Positions 35,722 through 45,330 are shown, numbered from the stretch's first letter. The stretch: 64,000 bases of DNA from Chromobacterium violaceum ATCC 12472 (GCF_000007705.1 NC_005085.1:3853752-3917751), one strand, 5' to 3'. The notes: generated from the sequence alone by a model not told the origin. Numbers and translations: made by a program.

Positions 35722-36855
35722 CTATTCTGCGACAAAAGACGAAAGATGCCAATAACCTGACAGATAGCCATCGTACAGCGCGTCTATCATATCGGCCGAA
35801 TAAGAGCCCGCCGGCAGCCGCCTGCGGTTGCCGAAGTGTTGCCAATCGGCAAAATCACCATCGGCGGCATCCACTTTCTCGCCGTTGCAGTAGACGCAGG
35901 CGTCGCAGTACAGGATCTGGCTCTTGCGATCCAGCTCCAGGCCGCGCTCGGCCACCGCCTCGGCAAACGCCTCCTCATCCAGCTCGTCCTCGGGCGAATC
36001 GTAAAATACGTGCGCCTTGGGCTCGGTCAGATAATGGCCGAGGAAATCGCAGACCGTGTCCTTGTCCCAACGAATCTTGGACAACAGGCCGGCGACCTGA
36101 TCGATCATCTCGCCGCCTATCTTCGCCGGATCGGCCTGCAGCTTCAGATCCGGGTCGGCGTAAACCCCGTCGATGCAGACGCGGTCCTGCAGATAGACCA
36201 GGAACTGGGCGGCCAGCTCCTGCGCCGGCGGCGCGCGGAAACCGATCGAGTAAGTCATGCCCGGCTCCAGCGCCACGCCGTAGTGCGCGCAGTGGGGCGG
36301 TAGGTACAGCATGTCCCCGTGTTCCAGCACGAACTCCTGCTCCATGCGGAAATCCTTCAGCACGCGGATCGGCGCGTCTTCGATGAAGTCGTCGTCGTGT
36401 TGCGAGGAAATCTGCCAGCGCTTCTTGCCGCCCACTTGCAGCAGGAACACATCGTAGGCGTCGAAATGCGGGCCGACCGTGCCGCCTGGCGGGGCATAGC
36501 TGATCATCAGATCGTCCAGCCTGGCATAGGGGATGAAATTGAAGCGCCACAGGATGTCGTCGATGTGCGGCAGATGGTGGTTGACGCCCTGAACCAGCAG
36601 CGTCCAGTCGGTTTCCGCCAGCCGGCGGAAGCGCGAGGCGCGGAAGGGACCGCGCTCCAGGTGCCACTTGTCTTTCTTGTATTCGATCAGCCGGGACTCG
36701 GCGTCGTCCCGTTGCGCCAGTTCGGACAAGACGGAAAAGTCGACGTGCGGGCCGACATCGGTCAGCGCGCCGCGGATCAATAACGGTTTCTTGTGCCAGT
36801 ATTCGGCCAGGAATTGTTCGGGCGGCATGCCGCCCAGCAAGTTTGTGGTATTCAT
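35722..36855 (-). CDS. roxA: Ribosomal protein uL16 arginine 3-hydroxylase (YcfD/RoxA)
   Basis: 2-oxoglutarate/Fe(II)-dependent JmjC-type (cupin-4) oxygenase, 377 aa, expected to hydroxylate an arginine of ribosomal protein L16. Iron ligands are in VGPHFDAYDVFLLQV (HxD) and YLPPHCAHYG (distal His). WHKKPLLIRGA and KRWQIS are family blocks. A C-terminal winged-helix-like region follows. The start at 36855 gives the typical MPPEQFLAEYWHKKP N-terminal region. It is transcribed divergently from slyD. Confidence 0.92.
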   Translation of the reverse strand: MNTTNLLGGMPPEQFLAEYWHKKPLLIRGALTDVGPHVDFSVLSELAQRDDAESRLIEYKKDKWHLERGPFRASRFRRLAETDWTLLVQGVNHHLPHIDDILWRFNFIPYARLDDLMISYAPPGGTVGPHFDAYDVFLLQVGGKKRWQISSQHDDDFIEDAPIRVLKDFRMEQEFVLEHGDMLYLPPHCAHYGVALEPGMTYSIGFRAPPAQELAAQFLVYLQDRVCIDGVYADPDLKLQADPAKIGGEMIDQVAGLLSKIRWDKDTVCDFLGHYLTEPKAHVFYDSPEDELDEEAFAEAVAERGLELDRKSQILYCDACVYCNGEKVDAADGDFADWQHFGNRRRLPAGSYSADMIDALYDGYLSGYWHLSSFVAE

Positions 36856-36996
36856 CTGCTTTTACGGGCTCAGCCGCCCGTCTATGGTTTACAATACGCC
36901 AGCTAGACGCGCGAGCGTCCTATCTTGCGGTGGAAGGAACACCCTCGGGACCGTCCCTGTCAAGTTTTTTTACCATCCATCACGGATATCCAACTC

Positions 36997-37476
36997 ATGC
37001 AAATCGCCAAAAACACCATCGTCACGATCCACTACGAGATGTTCGACGCCGACAACAACCTGCTCGACAAGACCGAAGAGCCGATCAGCTACCTGCACGG
37101 CGGCTACGATGGCATCTTCCCGCTGGTGGAAGAGGCGCTGGAAGGCAAGAACGTCGGCGAATCCGTCGACGTCAAGCTGACCTCCGACGACGCGTTCGGC
37201 GATCCGGAAGAAGAGCTGATCCGCGTGGAAGACCTGGAAGTGTTCCCGGCCGACGTCGAAGTCGGCATGGTATTCGAAGCCGACGATCCGGAAACCGGCG
37301 AACTGCTGCTGTTCCGCGTCACCGACATCGCCGACGGCAAAGCCGTGGTCGACGCCAACCACCCGCTGGCCGGCCAGAGCATCCGCTTCGCCGCCAAGGT
37401 AGTGGAAGTCCGCGCCGCCAGCGACGACGAGATCAGCCACGGCCACGCCCACGGCGAACACGGCCATCACCACTGA
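36997..37476 (+). CDS. slyD: FKBP-type peptidyl-prolyl isomerase SlyD
   Basis: Folding catalyst and metallochaperone, 159 aa. FKBP halves (YEMFDADNNLLDKTEE, then AFGDPEEEL) surround an inserted insert-in-flap chaperone domain. The C-terminal tail HGHAHGEHGHHH is a short His-rich nickel-binding end. The start is the ATG at 36997; upstream in-frame codons are not family-like. Monocistronic with a terminator. Confidence 0.95.
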   Translation: MQIAKNTIVTIHYEMFDADNNLLDKTEEPISYLHGGYDGIFPLVEEALEGKNVGESVDVKLTSDDAFGDPEEELIRVEDLEVFPADVEVGMVFEADDPETGELLLFRVTDIADGKAVVDANHPLAGQSIRFAAKVVEVRAASDDEISHGHAHGEHGHHH

Positions 37477-37508
37477 TCGGCAAGCGGCGACTCATCGCCC
37501 TGTCTGGA

Positions 37509-37533
37509 AAAGCGGCCCGCGGGCCGCTTTTTT
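37509..37533 (+). terminator. Terminator of slyD
   Basis: AAGCGGCCCGCGGGCCGCTTTTTT, a near-perfect palindrome with a T-run, 33 bp past the slyD stop. Confidence 0.85.
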
Positions 37534-37541
37534 ATGTGTCC

Positions 37542-38288
37542 TCAGCGCCCGCTGCGGGCAAAGCGCCAGAGACCCGCCAGCAACACGACGCCGGCAATCG
37601 CCGCGCGCAGCCAGTATTCGGCGAACACGCCGCGCTGTCCCAGCAGCCAGGCCAGCGCGCCCGCCAGCAACACCAGCAAAATCAATTCCGCCGTGCGGGC
37701 GGTGTCGCGCAGCCAGCCGCCCGGCCAGGCGAAACGCAGCGCCAGCCGCATCGTTACCCAGCCCAGCAGCGCGCCGACGGACAAATCCAGCGGCCAATGC
37801 ACGCCAATGGCGATTCGGGACAGCATCACCAGCCCGACCAGCGGCAGCCACGCGGCCGCCCTGCCCCATCCTGCGCCTCTCCAGGCGAAGGTGGCCAACG
37901 CGGCGGCGGCCATCGCGTGGCCGGACGGAAAAGAACCGTTGCCGGGCAGCCGGTCCAGCAGATCGACCGAACCGCGAGGCAACACCAGCGGCGGCCTGGG
38001 CACGGCGAAGCCGGCCTTCAGCAGCGCCGCCAGCGCGATGGCGGCCGCGCCGCCGACAATCAGCGCCGGCAGACGCCTCGGCTCGCGCCAGCACAGGGCC
38101 AGCATCAGCGCCAGCACGGTCGGCCAATCGCCGAACACGCTGATCAAGCGCCACAGCGGCGCCGGCAGGTGCTGAAGCAGCGGGTGCAGAAAAAGAAACA
38201 GCAGGCGGTTGGCCTGCGGCCAGGCCAGCAGGGCCGCGCTCAATGCGGCCAACAGCATGGCCGGCCAGAATCGGCTAAGCCGGGACAT
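37542..38288 (-). CDS. PAP2-family membrane phosphatase
   Basis: 248-aa inner-membrane protein with about six helices and the three PAP2 motifs: KAGFAVPRP, GSFPSGHAMA with the catalytic His, and SRIAIGVHWPLDL with the nucleophilic His. Likely a lipid phosphatase (undecaprenyl-diphosphate or phosphatidylglycerol-phosphate type); the substrate is undetermined. Last gene of mgtE-prmC-PAP2, 3 bp after prmC. Confidence 0.88.
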   Translation of the reverse strand: MSRLSRFWPAMLLAALSAALLAWPQANRLLFLFLHPLLQHLPAPLWRLISVFGDWPTVLALMLALCWREPRRLPALIVGGAAAIALAALLKAGFAVPRPPLVLPRGSVDLLDRLPGNGSFPSGHAMAAAALATFAWRGAGWGRAAAWLPLVGLVMLSRIAIGVHWPLDLSVGALLGWVTMRLALRFAWPGGWLRDTARTAELILLVLLAGALAWLLGQRGVFAEYWLRAAIAGVVLLAGLWRFARSGR

Positions 38289-38291
38289 CGC

Positions 38292-39113
38292 TCAAACCGC
38301 CTTCCGCCCGATGGTGATGCGGTCCTGCCCCGCCAGATCGACAATGGTTTCCACTTCAAGCAAGCCGGCGTCGGCGAACAAGCCCCGCACCGCCTCGCCC
38401 TGGTCGTAGCCGTGCTCGACCATCAGCCAGCCGCCGTCGGCCAGCCGCCCCGGCGCGCCGGCGGCGATTTCGCGCAGGCAGGCCAGGCCGTCGGCCTCGT
38501 CGGTCAACGCGCCGCGCGGCTCGAAACGCAGGTCGCCTTCCGCCAGATGATGGTCGCCGCGCTCGATGTAGGGCGGGTTGGACACGATCAGCTCGAAACG
38601 CGCGTCCGCGTCCAGCGGGCCGAACCAGCTGCCCAGGCGGAAATCGACGCGGGCGCCCAGCGCGTCGGCATTGCCGCGCGCGACGGCCAGCGCCTCGGCC
38701 GAGACATCGACCGCGCCCAACGACCAGTCCGGCGCCTCCAGCGCCAGCGTGATGGCGATGATGCCGCTGCCGGTGCCCAGATCCACCGCCCGAGCCGGCA
38801 TGGTACGGTCGACGCGGGACAGCGCCTGCTCGACCAGATGTTCGGTTTCCGGCCGCGGAATCAGCACCGCCGGGCTCACCCGGAAATCCCGGCCGTAGAA
38901 TTCGCGCGATCCCAGCAGGTAGGCGATCGGCTCGCCGGCCAGGCGCCGCGCGGCCAGCGCGTCGAAAGCGGACGCAGTCTCCTCCGGCAGCTCGCGCTCG
39001 GGATGGCCGAGGATGGTGGCGTGGGTCAGGCCGGGCCAGGCCTGCGTCAGCAGCATCCTGGACTCCAGCCTGGGCAAGGGGTGGCGCCGCAGCGCCTGTT
39101 CTATGGTCGGCAT
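38292..39113 (-). CDS. prmC: Release factor glutamine methyltransferase
   Basis: Methylates the GGQ glutamine of peptide chain release factors with SAM; 273 aa. The SAM site is AVDLGTGSGIIAITLA, the catalytic motif is VSNPPYIE, and the N-terminal helical domain ends PIAYLLGSREFYGRDF. Located between mgtE and the PAP2 gene. The usual partner prfA is not adjacent here. Confidence 0.95.
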   Translation of the reverse strand: MPTIEQALRRHPLPRLESRMLLTQAWPGLTHATILGHPERELPEETASAFDALAARRLAGEPIAYLLGSREFYGRDFRVSPAVLIPRPETEHLVEQALSRVDRTMPARAVDLGTGSGIIAITLALEAPDWSLGAVDVSAEALAVARGNADALGARVDFRLGSWFGPLDADARFELIVSNPPYIERGDHHLAEGDLRFEPRGALTDEADGLACLREIAAGAPGRLADGGWLMVEHGYDQGEAVRGLFADAGLLEVETIVDLAGQDRITIGRKAV

Positions 39114-39120
39114 GGTTCTA

Positions 39121-40560
39121 TTACAGCAGGAACAGGGTGGCCAGCCCCAGGAAAATCAGGAAGCCGCCGGAGTCGGTGCAGGCGGTGATCAGCACGCTGG
39201 AGCCCAGCGCCGGGTCCTTGCCCAGCTTCTGCATCAGCGTCGGGATCATCACCCCCATGGTGGCGGCCAGCATCAGGTTCAGCGTCATCGCCGCCAGCAT
39301 CACCAGGCCCAGCGACACGCTGCCGTACAGCAGCCACGCCACCGCGCCGATGACGCCGCCCCAGACCATGCCGTTGATCACGCTGACGCCCAGCTCCTTG
39401 CGCCACAGGCGGCCGGCCTGGCCAAGCTGCATCTGGCCCATGGCCAGCGCGCGCACGATCATGGTAATGGTCTGGTTGCCCGAATTGCCGCCTATGCCGG
39501 CGACGATGGGCATCAGCGCCGCCAGCGCCACCAATTGTGCGATGGAATGCTCGAACGCGCCGATCACGCGGGAGGCGAAAAAGGCGGTGCAAAGGTTGAT
39601 CGCCAGCCAGGACCAGCGGTTCTTCACCGAGTCGATCACCGGCGCGAACAGGTCCTCCTCTTCCTTCAGACCCGCCAGATTCAGCATCTCGCTGTCAGAT
39701 TCCTCGCGGATCACATCCACCATCGCGTCCACGGTCAACCGGCCCAGCAGCGCGCCGCGCTCGTCCACCACCGGCGCGCTGACCAGATCGTAGCGTTCAA
39801 AGGCCTGGGCGGCGTCCACCGCCGGCTCGTCGGGATGGAAGCTCACCACCTCGGTGGCCATCGCCTCCGCCACCAGCGTGTCCGGATCGGACACCAGCAG
39901 CTTGCGCACCGACAGCACGCCCTTGAGCAGCCCGGCTTCGTCGGTGACGAAGATCTTGTCGGTCTGGCCGGGCAACTCGTCGAAGCGGCGCAGATAGCGC
40001 AGCACCACCTCGCAGCTGACGTCGGCGCGGATCTTCACCAGCTCGAAATCCATCAGCGCGCCGACGCGGTCGTCGTCGTAGGACAGCACGGACTGCAGCT
40101 GGCCGCGCTCTTCCTCGTCCAGCCGGCCCATGGCCTCGTACACCACCTGGCGCGGCAGGTCGGGCGCCAGCTCGGCCAGCTCGTCCGCGTCCAGTTCGTC
40201 CAGCGCCGCCACCAGCTCGTCGGGCTCCATCACTTCGATCAGCGACTCGCGCACCGCGTCGGAGACTTCCAGCAGCACCGAACCGTCCCGCGAGGGATCG
40301 GTCAGGTCCCAGGCCAGCAGCCGGTCTTCCAGCGGCAGCGCCTCCAGCACGTGGGCGATGTCGGCCGGGTGCAGCTGGGACAGCTTGTGTCCCAGTTCCT
40401 GCAGATTGTGTTGCAGCGCCAGGGGATCGGCGGCCGTTTCGACCGCGTCCGGACGCGTGGCAAGATGTTCAAGCTGGCGCTGGCGCTCGATCAGGCGCTG
40501 CACCAGGCCCAGGCTTTCCTGCAGACGATCGGCGGATTGTTGCTTGTAGGCAACCGTCAT
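39121..40560 (-). CDS. mgtE: Magnesium transporter MgtE
   Basis: Mg2+-gated channel, 479 aa. An N-terminal superhelical domain (HPADIAHVLEALP...), a pair of CBS domains (about residues 155-270) and a five-helix membrane domain from about 300 containing GGNSGNQTITMIVRALAMGQ, the conserved pore helix. First gene of the operon with prmC. I see no Mg2+ riboswitch in the 220 bp upstream. Confidence 0.95.
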   Translation of the reverse strand: MTVAYKQQSADRLQESLGLVQRLIERQRQLEHLATRPDAVETAADPLALQHNLQELGHKLSQLHPADIAHVLEALPLEDRLLAWDLTDPSRDGSVLLEVSDAVRESLIEVMEPDELVAALDELDADELAELAPDLPRQVVYEAMGRLDEEERGQLQSVLSYDDDRVGALMDFELVKIRADVSCEVVLRYLRRFDELPGQTDKIFVTDEAGLLKGVLSVRKLLVSDPDTLVAEAMATEVVSFHPDEPAVDAAQAFERYDLVSAPVVDERGALLGRLTVDAMVDVIREESDSEMLNLAGLKEEEDLFAPVIDSVKNRWSWLAINLCTAFFASRVIGAFEHSIAQLVALAALMPIVAGIGGNSGNQTITMIVRALAMGQMQLGQAGRLWRKELGVSVINGMVWGGVIGAVAWLLYGSVSLGLVMLAAMTLNLMLAATMGVMIPTLMQKLGKDPALGSSVLITACTDSGGFLIFLGLATLFLL

Positions 40561-40782
40561 GCACGTCTCCTTCCGCCCACTGGGCGCGCGAAGGGGGCCG
40601 ACGGTGTGAGGCGGGTTTTTATAGAGTGATACGGGATTGGATTAAGGGATAACTGGGTAAGTCCATTGCGTTGGCCGCGACGTGCCCGCGGCGCGCGAAA
40701 AGAAAGTCGCGATTGTAACATACCGTCACAAGCGGCTTCCAGCCGCCGCCACGGGCGTGGCGGCAGGCGGGAAGGAACGGGA

Positions 40783-41469
40783 TCAGGGCAGCTCGACGTA
40801 AGCCATCCGGCGCTGGATGATGCGGGTCTTGCGCGCCAGGCCCGGCGCGTTGCGATGTTCGTCGTAATAGCGCGGGTTGGGCACCATGGCGGCCAGCTTG
40901 GCGGCCTGGGACGACGACAGGCGCGAGGCGCCGGTGCGGAAGTAGTAACGCGAGGCGGCCTCGGCGCCGAACACGCCGTTGCCCCACTCGATCACGTTCA
41001 GGTAGATCTCGTAGATGCGGCGCTTGTCCAGCACCGTCTCCAGCATCACCGTGATCAGCGCCTCTTCCAGCTTGCGCCACGGCGTCTTGCCGCTGGACAG
41101 GAACAGGTTCTTGGCCAGCTGCTGGCTGATGGTGGAGCCGCCGGCGACGATCTTGCCCTTCTTCAGGTTTTTCTCGAACGCCGCCTCGATGCCGTCCCAG
41201 TCGAAGCCCTCGTGGTCGACGAAACGGGCGTCCTCCGACGCGATCAGCGCCCGTTTCAGATTGGGCGAGATCTTGTCGTACGGCACCCACTTGTGGCGCA
41301 GCTCGGCCTCGGGGTCGTCCTGCTGCAGCCTGGCCAGCTGCTCGTTCATGAAGGAACTGGCGCCGGGATTGTGGTCGCGCCAGTAAATGATATGGCCGAG
41401 CACCCACAGGTTATACAGCAGAAAGGCGGCCACCAGGGCCGCCAGGATCTTGAACAGGATGCGCGACAT
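40783..41469 (-). CDS. mtgA: Monofunctional peptidoglycan glycosyltransferase
   Basis: GT51 transglycosylase polymerising lipid II, 228 aa with one N-terminal membrane anchor. Catalytic Glu region ASEDARFVDHEGFDWDGIE, second motif GGSTISQQLAKNLFLS and third EIYLNVIEWGNGVFGAEAAS. No transpeptidase domain. It starts 2 bp after aroE in the same operon. Confidence 0.95.
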   Translation of the reverse strand: MSRILFKILAALVAAFLLYNLWVLGHIIYWRDHNPGASSFMNEQLARLQQDDPEAELRHKWVPYDKISPNLKRALIASEDARFVDHEGFDWDGIEAAFEKNLKKGKIVAGGSTISQQLAKNLFLSSGKTPWRKLEEALITVMLETVLDKRRIYEIYLNVIEWGNGVFGAEAASRYYFRTGASRLSSSQAAKLAAMVPNPRYYDEHRNAPGLARKTRIIQRRMAYVELP

Positions 41470-41471
41470 GC

Positions 41472-42293
41472 TCAGGCCAGCACTTCCCTCAGCATATTGG
41501 TCACCTTGCGCGTTTCCGGCTGCGCGCCGCGCCAGATGGAGAACGATTCCGCCGCCTGCTCCACCAGCATGCCCAGCCCGTCGGCCAGCATGCCGGCGTT
41601 TTCGCCTTGGGCGCGCTGCAGGAACGGCGTCAGGCCGGTGCTGTACACCATGTCGTAGGCCAGCGTGCGCGGCGTGAACACGCCGTGCGGCAGCGGCGGC
41701 ATCTCGTTGTTCAGGCTGGTGGAGGTGGCGTTGATGACGATGTCGAAGCTGCGGCCTTCCAGCGCGGCGTAGCCGACGGCCTCCACTTTGCCGTAGCGGG
41801 CGAAATGATGGGCCAGCGCCTCGGCCTTGATCACGGTGCGGTTGGCGATGGTCAGGCTGGCCGGCTTCTGCTCCAGGATGGGCTCCAGCACGCCGCGCAC
41901 CGCGCCGCCGGCACCCAGGATCAGCACGCGTCGTCCAACGATCGGGTAGTCGAGGTTTTCCACGATGTCGCGCACCAGGCCGACGCCGTCGGTGTTGTCG
42001 CCGTATACCTTGCCGTCGCGGAAAGTCAGCGTGTTGACCGCCTCGGCCGCGCGCGCGCGCTCGGTCAGCTCGGACGCGTAGCGGAAAGCGTCGCCCTTGA
42101 ACGGCAGCGTGATGTTCAAGCCCTTGCCGCCGCTGGCGACGAACTCGCCCACCACGTCGTTGAAGCGGCCGATGTCGGCGAACAGGCGCTCGTAGCTGAT
42201 GTCCTGCCCGGTGGCGCGGGCGAACTCCTCGTGTATGAACGGAGACTGGCTGTGGGAGATCGGGTTGCCGATTACGGCGTAACGGTCGGTCAT
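41472..42293 (-). CDS. aroE: Shikimate dehydrogenase
   Basis: NADPH-dependent reduction of 3-dehydroshikimate, 273 aa. The substrate site is YAVIGNPISHSQSPFIH, GLNITLPFKGDAF carries the catalytic Lys, and GAGGAVRGVL is the NADP loop. Co-transcribed with mtgA. Confidence 0.96.
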   Translation of the reverse strand: MTDRYAVIGNPISHSQSPFIHEEFARATGQDISYERLFADIGRFNDVVGEFVASGGKGLNITLPFKGDAFRYASELTERARAAEAVNTLTFRDGKVYGDNTDGVGLVRDIVENLDYPIVGRRVLILGAGGAVRGVLEPILEQKPASLTIANRTVIKAEALAHHFARYGKVEAVGYAALEGRSFDIVINATSTSLNNEMPPLPHGVFTPRTLAYDMVYSTGLTPFLQRAQGENAGMLADGLGMLVEQAAESFSIWRGAQPETRKVTNMLREVLA

Positions 42294-42464
42294 GTCCGGC
42301 TTTCCAAAATGCGATATGTTTTCTGCGGCCAGGAAGCGCCGAGGCGGCCTCCCGCGCCCGCGCGGCGGACAGAAGAAGACCGTTCAGCGAACCCGGACCG
42401 TGGGTTCACCCCACACTTTGCCGCTTAACGCCGCAAACTTCAACCGCCTCGGGCCAGCGAACAA

Positions 42465-42917
42465 TCAGCCCTGCACCCAAGGCAGGCCGCGCCAGCGCCA
42501 GCCGCCGACGGAGTTGCGGTGGCCTTCGCCGTCGCGGTCGCCCTCGAAGCCTTCCAGCACGTTGTACACCTCGCTGTAGCCGTTTTCGGCCGCCAGCCGC
42601 GCCACCTGGTCGGAACGGGCGCCGGAGCGGCAGATCACCAGCAGCACGGCCTCGGGGTCGACCTGATGGGTCAGCTGGGCCAGGAAATTCGGATTCGGCT
42701 CCATGCCTGGATAACTGCGCCATTCGATGTTCACCGCGCCCGGCACGGTGCCGACGAACTGCCACTCGGCGTGGCTGCGCACATCGAGCAGCACCGCCTT
42801 GGGCAGACCCTGCATCAATTCGTACGCTTCGTCGGGCAGCACCGCCCCACTGTAGGGCAGGCTCATTTGCTCCGCGCGCTGATGCGCGTCCTGCAGAATC
42901 CGGCTCATTTTGCTCAT
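42465..42917 (-). CDS. Rhodanese-domain protein
   Basis: 150-aa single rhodanese domain. The catalytic Cys is Cys96 in VICRSGARSD; VLLDVRSHAEW and GAVNIEW are the flanking motifs. A probable sulfurtransferase in the cytoplasm with unknown acceptor. The ATG at 42917 has a GGAGGA ribosome binding site. It is divergent from glnA, whose NtrC-type sites lie between the two. Confidence 0.92.
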   Translation of the reverse strand: MSKMSRILQDAHQRAEQMSLPYSGAVLPDEAYELMQGLPKAVLLDVRSHAEWQFVGTVPGAVNIEWRSYPGMEPNPNFLAQLTHQVDPEAVLLVICRSGARSDQVARLAAENGYSEVYNVLEGFEGDRDGEGHRNSVGGWRWRGLPWVQG

Positions 42918-42986
42918 GCTGTTTTCCTCCTGCAACACTGCGGGCTTATGTTGGAGATTATCGACCCGCGCGGCATGGCTGGCAAA

Positions 42987-43004
42987 TGGCACCATATCGG
43001 TGCA
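42987..43004. promoter_or_regulatory. NtrC binding site 1 of glnA
   Basis: TGGCACCATATCGGTGCA fits the NtrC dyad GCACC-N5-GGTGC exactly. It lies about 105 bp upstream of the sigma-54 promoter. Confidence 0.75.
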
Positions 43005-43016
43005 TCACTCAAGCCA

Positions 43017-43034
43017 TGGCACCAGAATGGTTCA
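43017..43034. promoter_or_regulatory. NtrC binding site 2 of glnA (weaker)
   Basis: TGGCACCAGAATGGTTCA has one perfect half-site and a partial second one. It lies exactly 30 bp (three helical turns) from site 1, as in tandem NtrC enhancers. Confidence 0.6.
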
Positions 43035-43106
43035 AGCACAGCCATTCCAGCCAGCTGGATAAGCCCAGGCGGCTATGACACAATGCAGCAGCAGCGCTTC
43101 AGAGGC

Positions 43107-43123
43107 TGGCACGCTTCCTGCTT
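43107..43123 (+). promoter_or_regulatory. Sigma-54 promoter of glnA
   Basis: TGGCACGCTTCCTGCTT carries the invariant GG and GC dinucleotides ten bases apart and a perfect TGGCACG -24 element. It lies about 65 bp before the glnA start codon. With the upstream NtrC sites this is a textbook nitrogen-regulated promoter. Confidence 0.88.
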
Positions 43124-43189
43124 AACGGGACGTACCAAAATTTTCACGCACTTGCCCTTGGGTGCACGTTGCCTTTCAGGAGATAAAAC

Positions 43190-44608
43190 ATGGCAGTAGC
43201 CGACGTAGTCAAACTGATCCAAGAAAACGACGTCAAATTTGTCGATCTGCGCTTTACCGATACCCGCGGCAAAGAACAGCACGTCTCCATCCCTGCGCAC
43301 GTGCTGCTGGAAGACGCCGATGCCTGGTTCGAGCGCGGCCACGCCTTCGACGGCTCCTCCATCGCCGGCTGGAAAGGCATCCAGGCCTCCGACATGCTGC
43401 TGATCGCCGATCCGGCCACCGCCCGCATCGACCCGTTCTTTGACGAGCCGACCGTGTTCATGCACTGCGACGTGATCGATCCGGCCGACGGCAAGGGCTA
43501 CGACCGCGACCCGCGCTCCATCGCCAAGCGCGCCGAAGCCTACCTGAAGGCTTCCGGCCACGGCGACACCGCCTACTTCGGTCCGGAACCGGAATTCTTC
43601 ATCTTCGACGGCGTGACCTGGGGCACCGACATGTCCGGCTGCTTCGTCAAGATCAAGGCCGAGGAAGCCGCCTGGGCGTCCGCCGAGGAATTCGAAGGCG
43701 GCAACATGGGCCACCGCCCGGGCATCAAGGGCGGCTACTTCCCGGTTCCGCCGGTGGACTCTTCGCAGGACATCCGCTCCGCGATGGTGCTGCTGCTGGA
43801 AGAGCTGGGCGTGCCGGTCGAAGTGCACCACCACGAAGTGGCCACCGCCGGCCAGAACGAAATCGGCACCAAGTTCAGCACGCTGACCCAGCGCGCCGAC
43901 TGGACCCAGATCCTGAAGTACGTGGTGCACAACGTCGCCCACAGCTACGGCAAGACCGCCACCTTCATGCCCAAGCCCATCGTCGGCGACAACGGCTCCG
44001 GCATGCACGTGCACCAGTCGATCTGGAAGGACGGCAAGAACCTGTTCGCCGGCGAAGGCTACGCCGGCCTGTCCGACACCGCGCTGTACTACATCGGCGG
44101 CATCATCAAGCACGCCAAGGCGCTGAACGCCATCACCAACCCGGGCACCAACTCCTACAAGCGCCTGGTGCCGCATTACGAAGCGCCGGTGAAGCTGGCT
44201 TACTCCGCCAAGAACCGCTCCGCCTCGATCCGCATTCCGCACGTGGCCAGCCCGAAGGCCCGCCGCATCGAGGCCCGCTTCCCGGATCCGCTGGCCAACC
44301 CGTACCTGTGCTTCTCCGCGCTGCTGATGGCCGGCCTGGACGGCATCCAGAACAAGATCCACCCGGGCGACGCCGCCGACAAGAATCTGTACGACCTGCC
44401 GCCGGAAGAAGACAAGCTGATCCCGACCGTCTGCGCCTCGCTGGATGAAGCTCTGGCCGCGCTGGACAAGGACCGCGAATTCCTGACCCGCGGCGGCGTG
44501 TTCTCCAACGAGTGGATCGACGCCTACATCGAGCTGAAGATGCAGGAAGTCAACCTGACCCGCATGACCACCCACCCGGTGGAATTCGCGATGTACTACT
44601 CGCTGTAA
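43190..44608 (+). CDS. glnA: Glutamine synthetase type I
   Basis: Makes glutamine from glutamate and ammonia, 472 aa, dodecameric. [17 protein letters not shown], the ATP/metal block [17 protein letters not shown], and [16 protein letters not shown] are conserved; the adenylylation segment containing NLYDLPPEE is present, so control by GlnE is expected. A CAGGAG ribosome binding site precedes the ATG. It is transcribed from a sigma-54/NtrC promoter, with a terminator between it and ntrBC. Confidence 0.98.
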   Translation: MAVADVVKLIQENDVKFVDLRFTDTRGKEQHVSIPAHVLLEDADAWFERGHAFDGSSIAGWKGIQASDMLLIADPATARIDPFFDEPTVFMHCDVIDPADGKGYDRDPRSIAKRAEAYLKASGHGDTAYFGPEPEFFIFDGVTWGTDMSGCFVKIKAEEAAWASAEEFEGGNMGHRPGIKGGYFPVPPVDSSQDIRSAMVLLLEELGVPVEVHHHEVATAGQNEIGTKFSTLTQRADWTQILKYVVHNVAHSYGKTATFMPKPIVGDNGSGMHVHQSIWKDGKNLFAGEGYAGLSDTALYYIGGIIKHAKALNAITNPGTNSYKRLVPHYEAPVKLAYSAKNRSASIRIPHVASPKARRIEARFPDPLANPYLCFSALLMAGLDGIQNKIHPGDAADKNLYDLPPEEDKLIPTVCASLDEALAALDKDREFLTRGGVFSNEWIDAYIELKMQEVNLTRMTTHPVEFAMYYSL

Positions 44609-44628
44609 GCGGCAAGCGCGTCGATCAC

Positions 44629-44653
44629 AACGGCAGCCCAGGCTGCCGTTTTT
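44629..44653 (+). terminator. Terminator of glnA
   Basis: AACGGCAGCC CA GGCTGCCGTT plus T-run, 20 bp after glnA. Confidence 0.85.
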
Positions 44654-44739
44654 CATGCCCTGCCGGCATGCTGGCATGAATGACGCGGCGGCGCGATTTG
44701 CTTATCATGCAAGGGCGATTCCCACCCTGTACCCGGACG

Positions 44740-45207
44740 ATGAAGACACTCGCACTCTGCCTGCTACTGGCCTGCGGGGCCGCCCAGGCGGCCACCATCT
44801 ACAAGTACGTCGACCCGCAAGGCAACGTCACCTACACCAATGTGCCGCTGCGCGGCGCGCAGCCCATCAAGCTGAACCCGCTGTCGTCCTATCCCGGCCA
44901 GCGGGCGAAGAGCGGCGGCGCCTCCGCCGGCAAGCCGGCCGCGTCCGGCGGCTATCCCAGCGTCGATGCCGACACCCAGAAACAGCGCGACAGCGGCCGC
45001 AAGAAGATACTGGAGCAGGAGCTGGCCAACGAGGCCAAGGCGCTGGACGCCGCCAAGAAGGCGCTGGACGAAGGCAAGGCGGTGCGGCTGGGCGACGAAG
45101 CCCGCAACTACCAGAAATACCTGGACCGGGTGCAGAAACTGCAGAACGAGGTCACCGACCGCGAGAAGAACGTCCAGGCGCTGAAGAAGGAATTGGGCCT
45201 GCCATAG
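44740..45207 (+). CDS. DUF4124 exported protein
   Basis: 155 aa. Signal peptide of about 18 residues (MKTLALCLLLACGAAQA), then the DUF4124 motif TIYKYVDPQGNVTYTNVP, a Gly/Ala/Ser linker, and a C-terminal helical coiled-coil (from about residue 88 to the end). Periplasmic; function unknown in the family. It commonly sits between glnA and ntrB in betaproteobacteria, but its own start is isolated from both. The start at 44740 was chosen by the signal peptide. Confidence 0.88.
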   Translation: MKTLALCLLLACGAAQAATIYKYVDPQGNVTYTNVPLRGAQPIKLNPLSSYPGQRAKSGGASAGKPAASGGYPSVDADTQKQRDSGRKKILEQELANEAKALDAAKKALDEGKAVRLGDEARNYQKYLDRVQKLQNEVTDREKNVQALKKELGLP

Positions 45208-45212
45208 CAAGC

Positions 45213-45229
45213 TGCACCAAAATGGTGCA
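45213..45229. promoter_or_regulatory. NtrC binding site upstream of ntrBC
   Basis: TGCACCAAAATGGTGCA, a perfect NtrC dyad, centred about 110 bp before ntrB. Position and analogy with the E. coli glnL promoter suggest that NtrC represses or autoregulates its own operon here. Confidence 0.8.
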
Positions 45230-45330
45230 AACTTGAAGCTGAACGCGCGCGCCTCCCCGCGGAATCCAGCCGGCGGGCTGGCGCGCTTATTGCTGCTCTC
45301 CGCGCGACACCCATAGATCAAGCCTACCCC

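Noticed and set aside
40561..40782. Magnesium riboswitch upstream of mgtE
   Set aside because: No M-box-like conserved core is visible in the 222-bp leader region.
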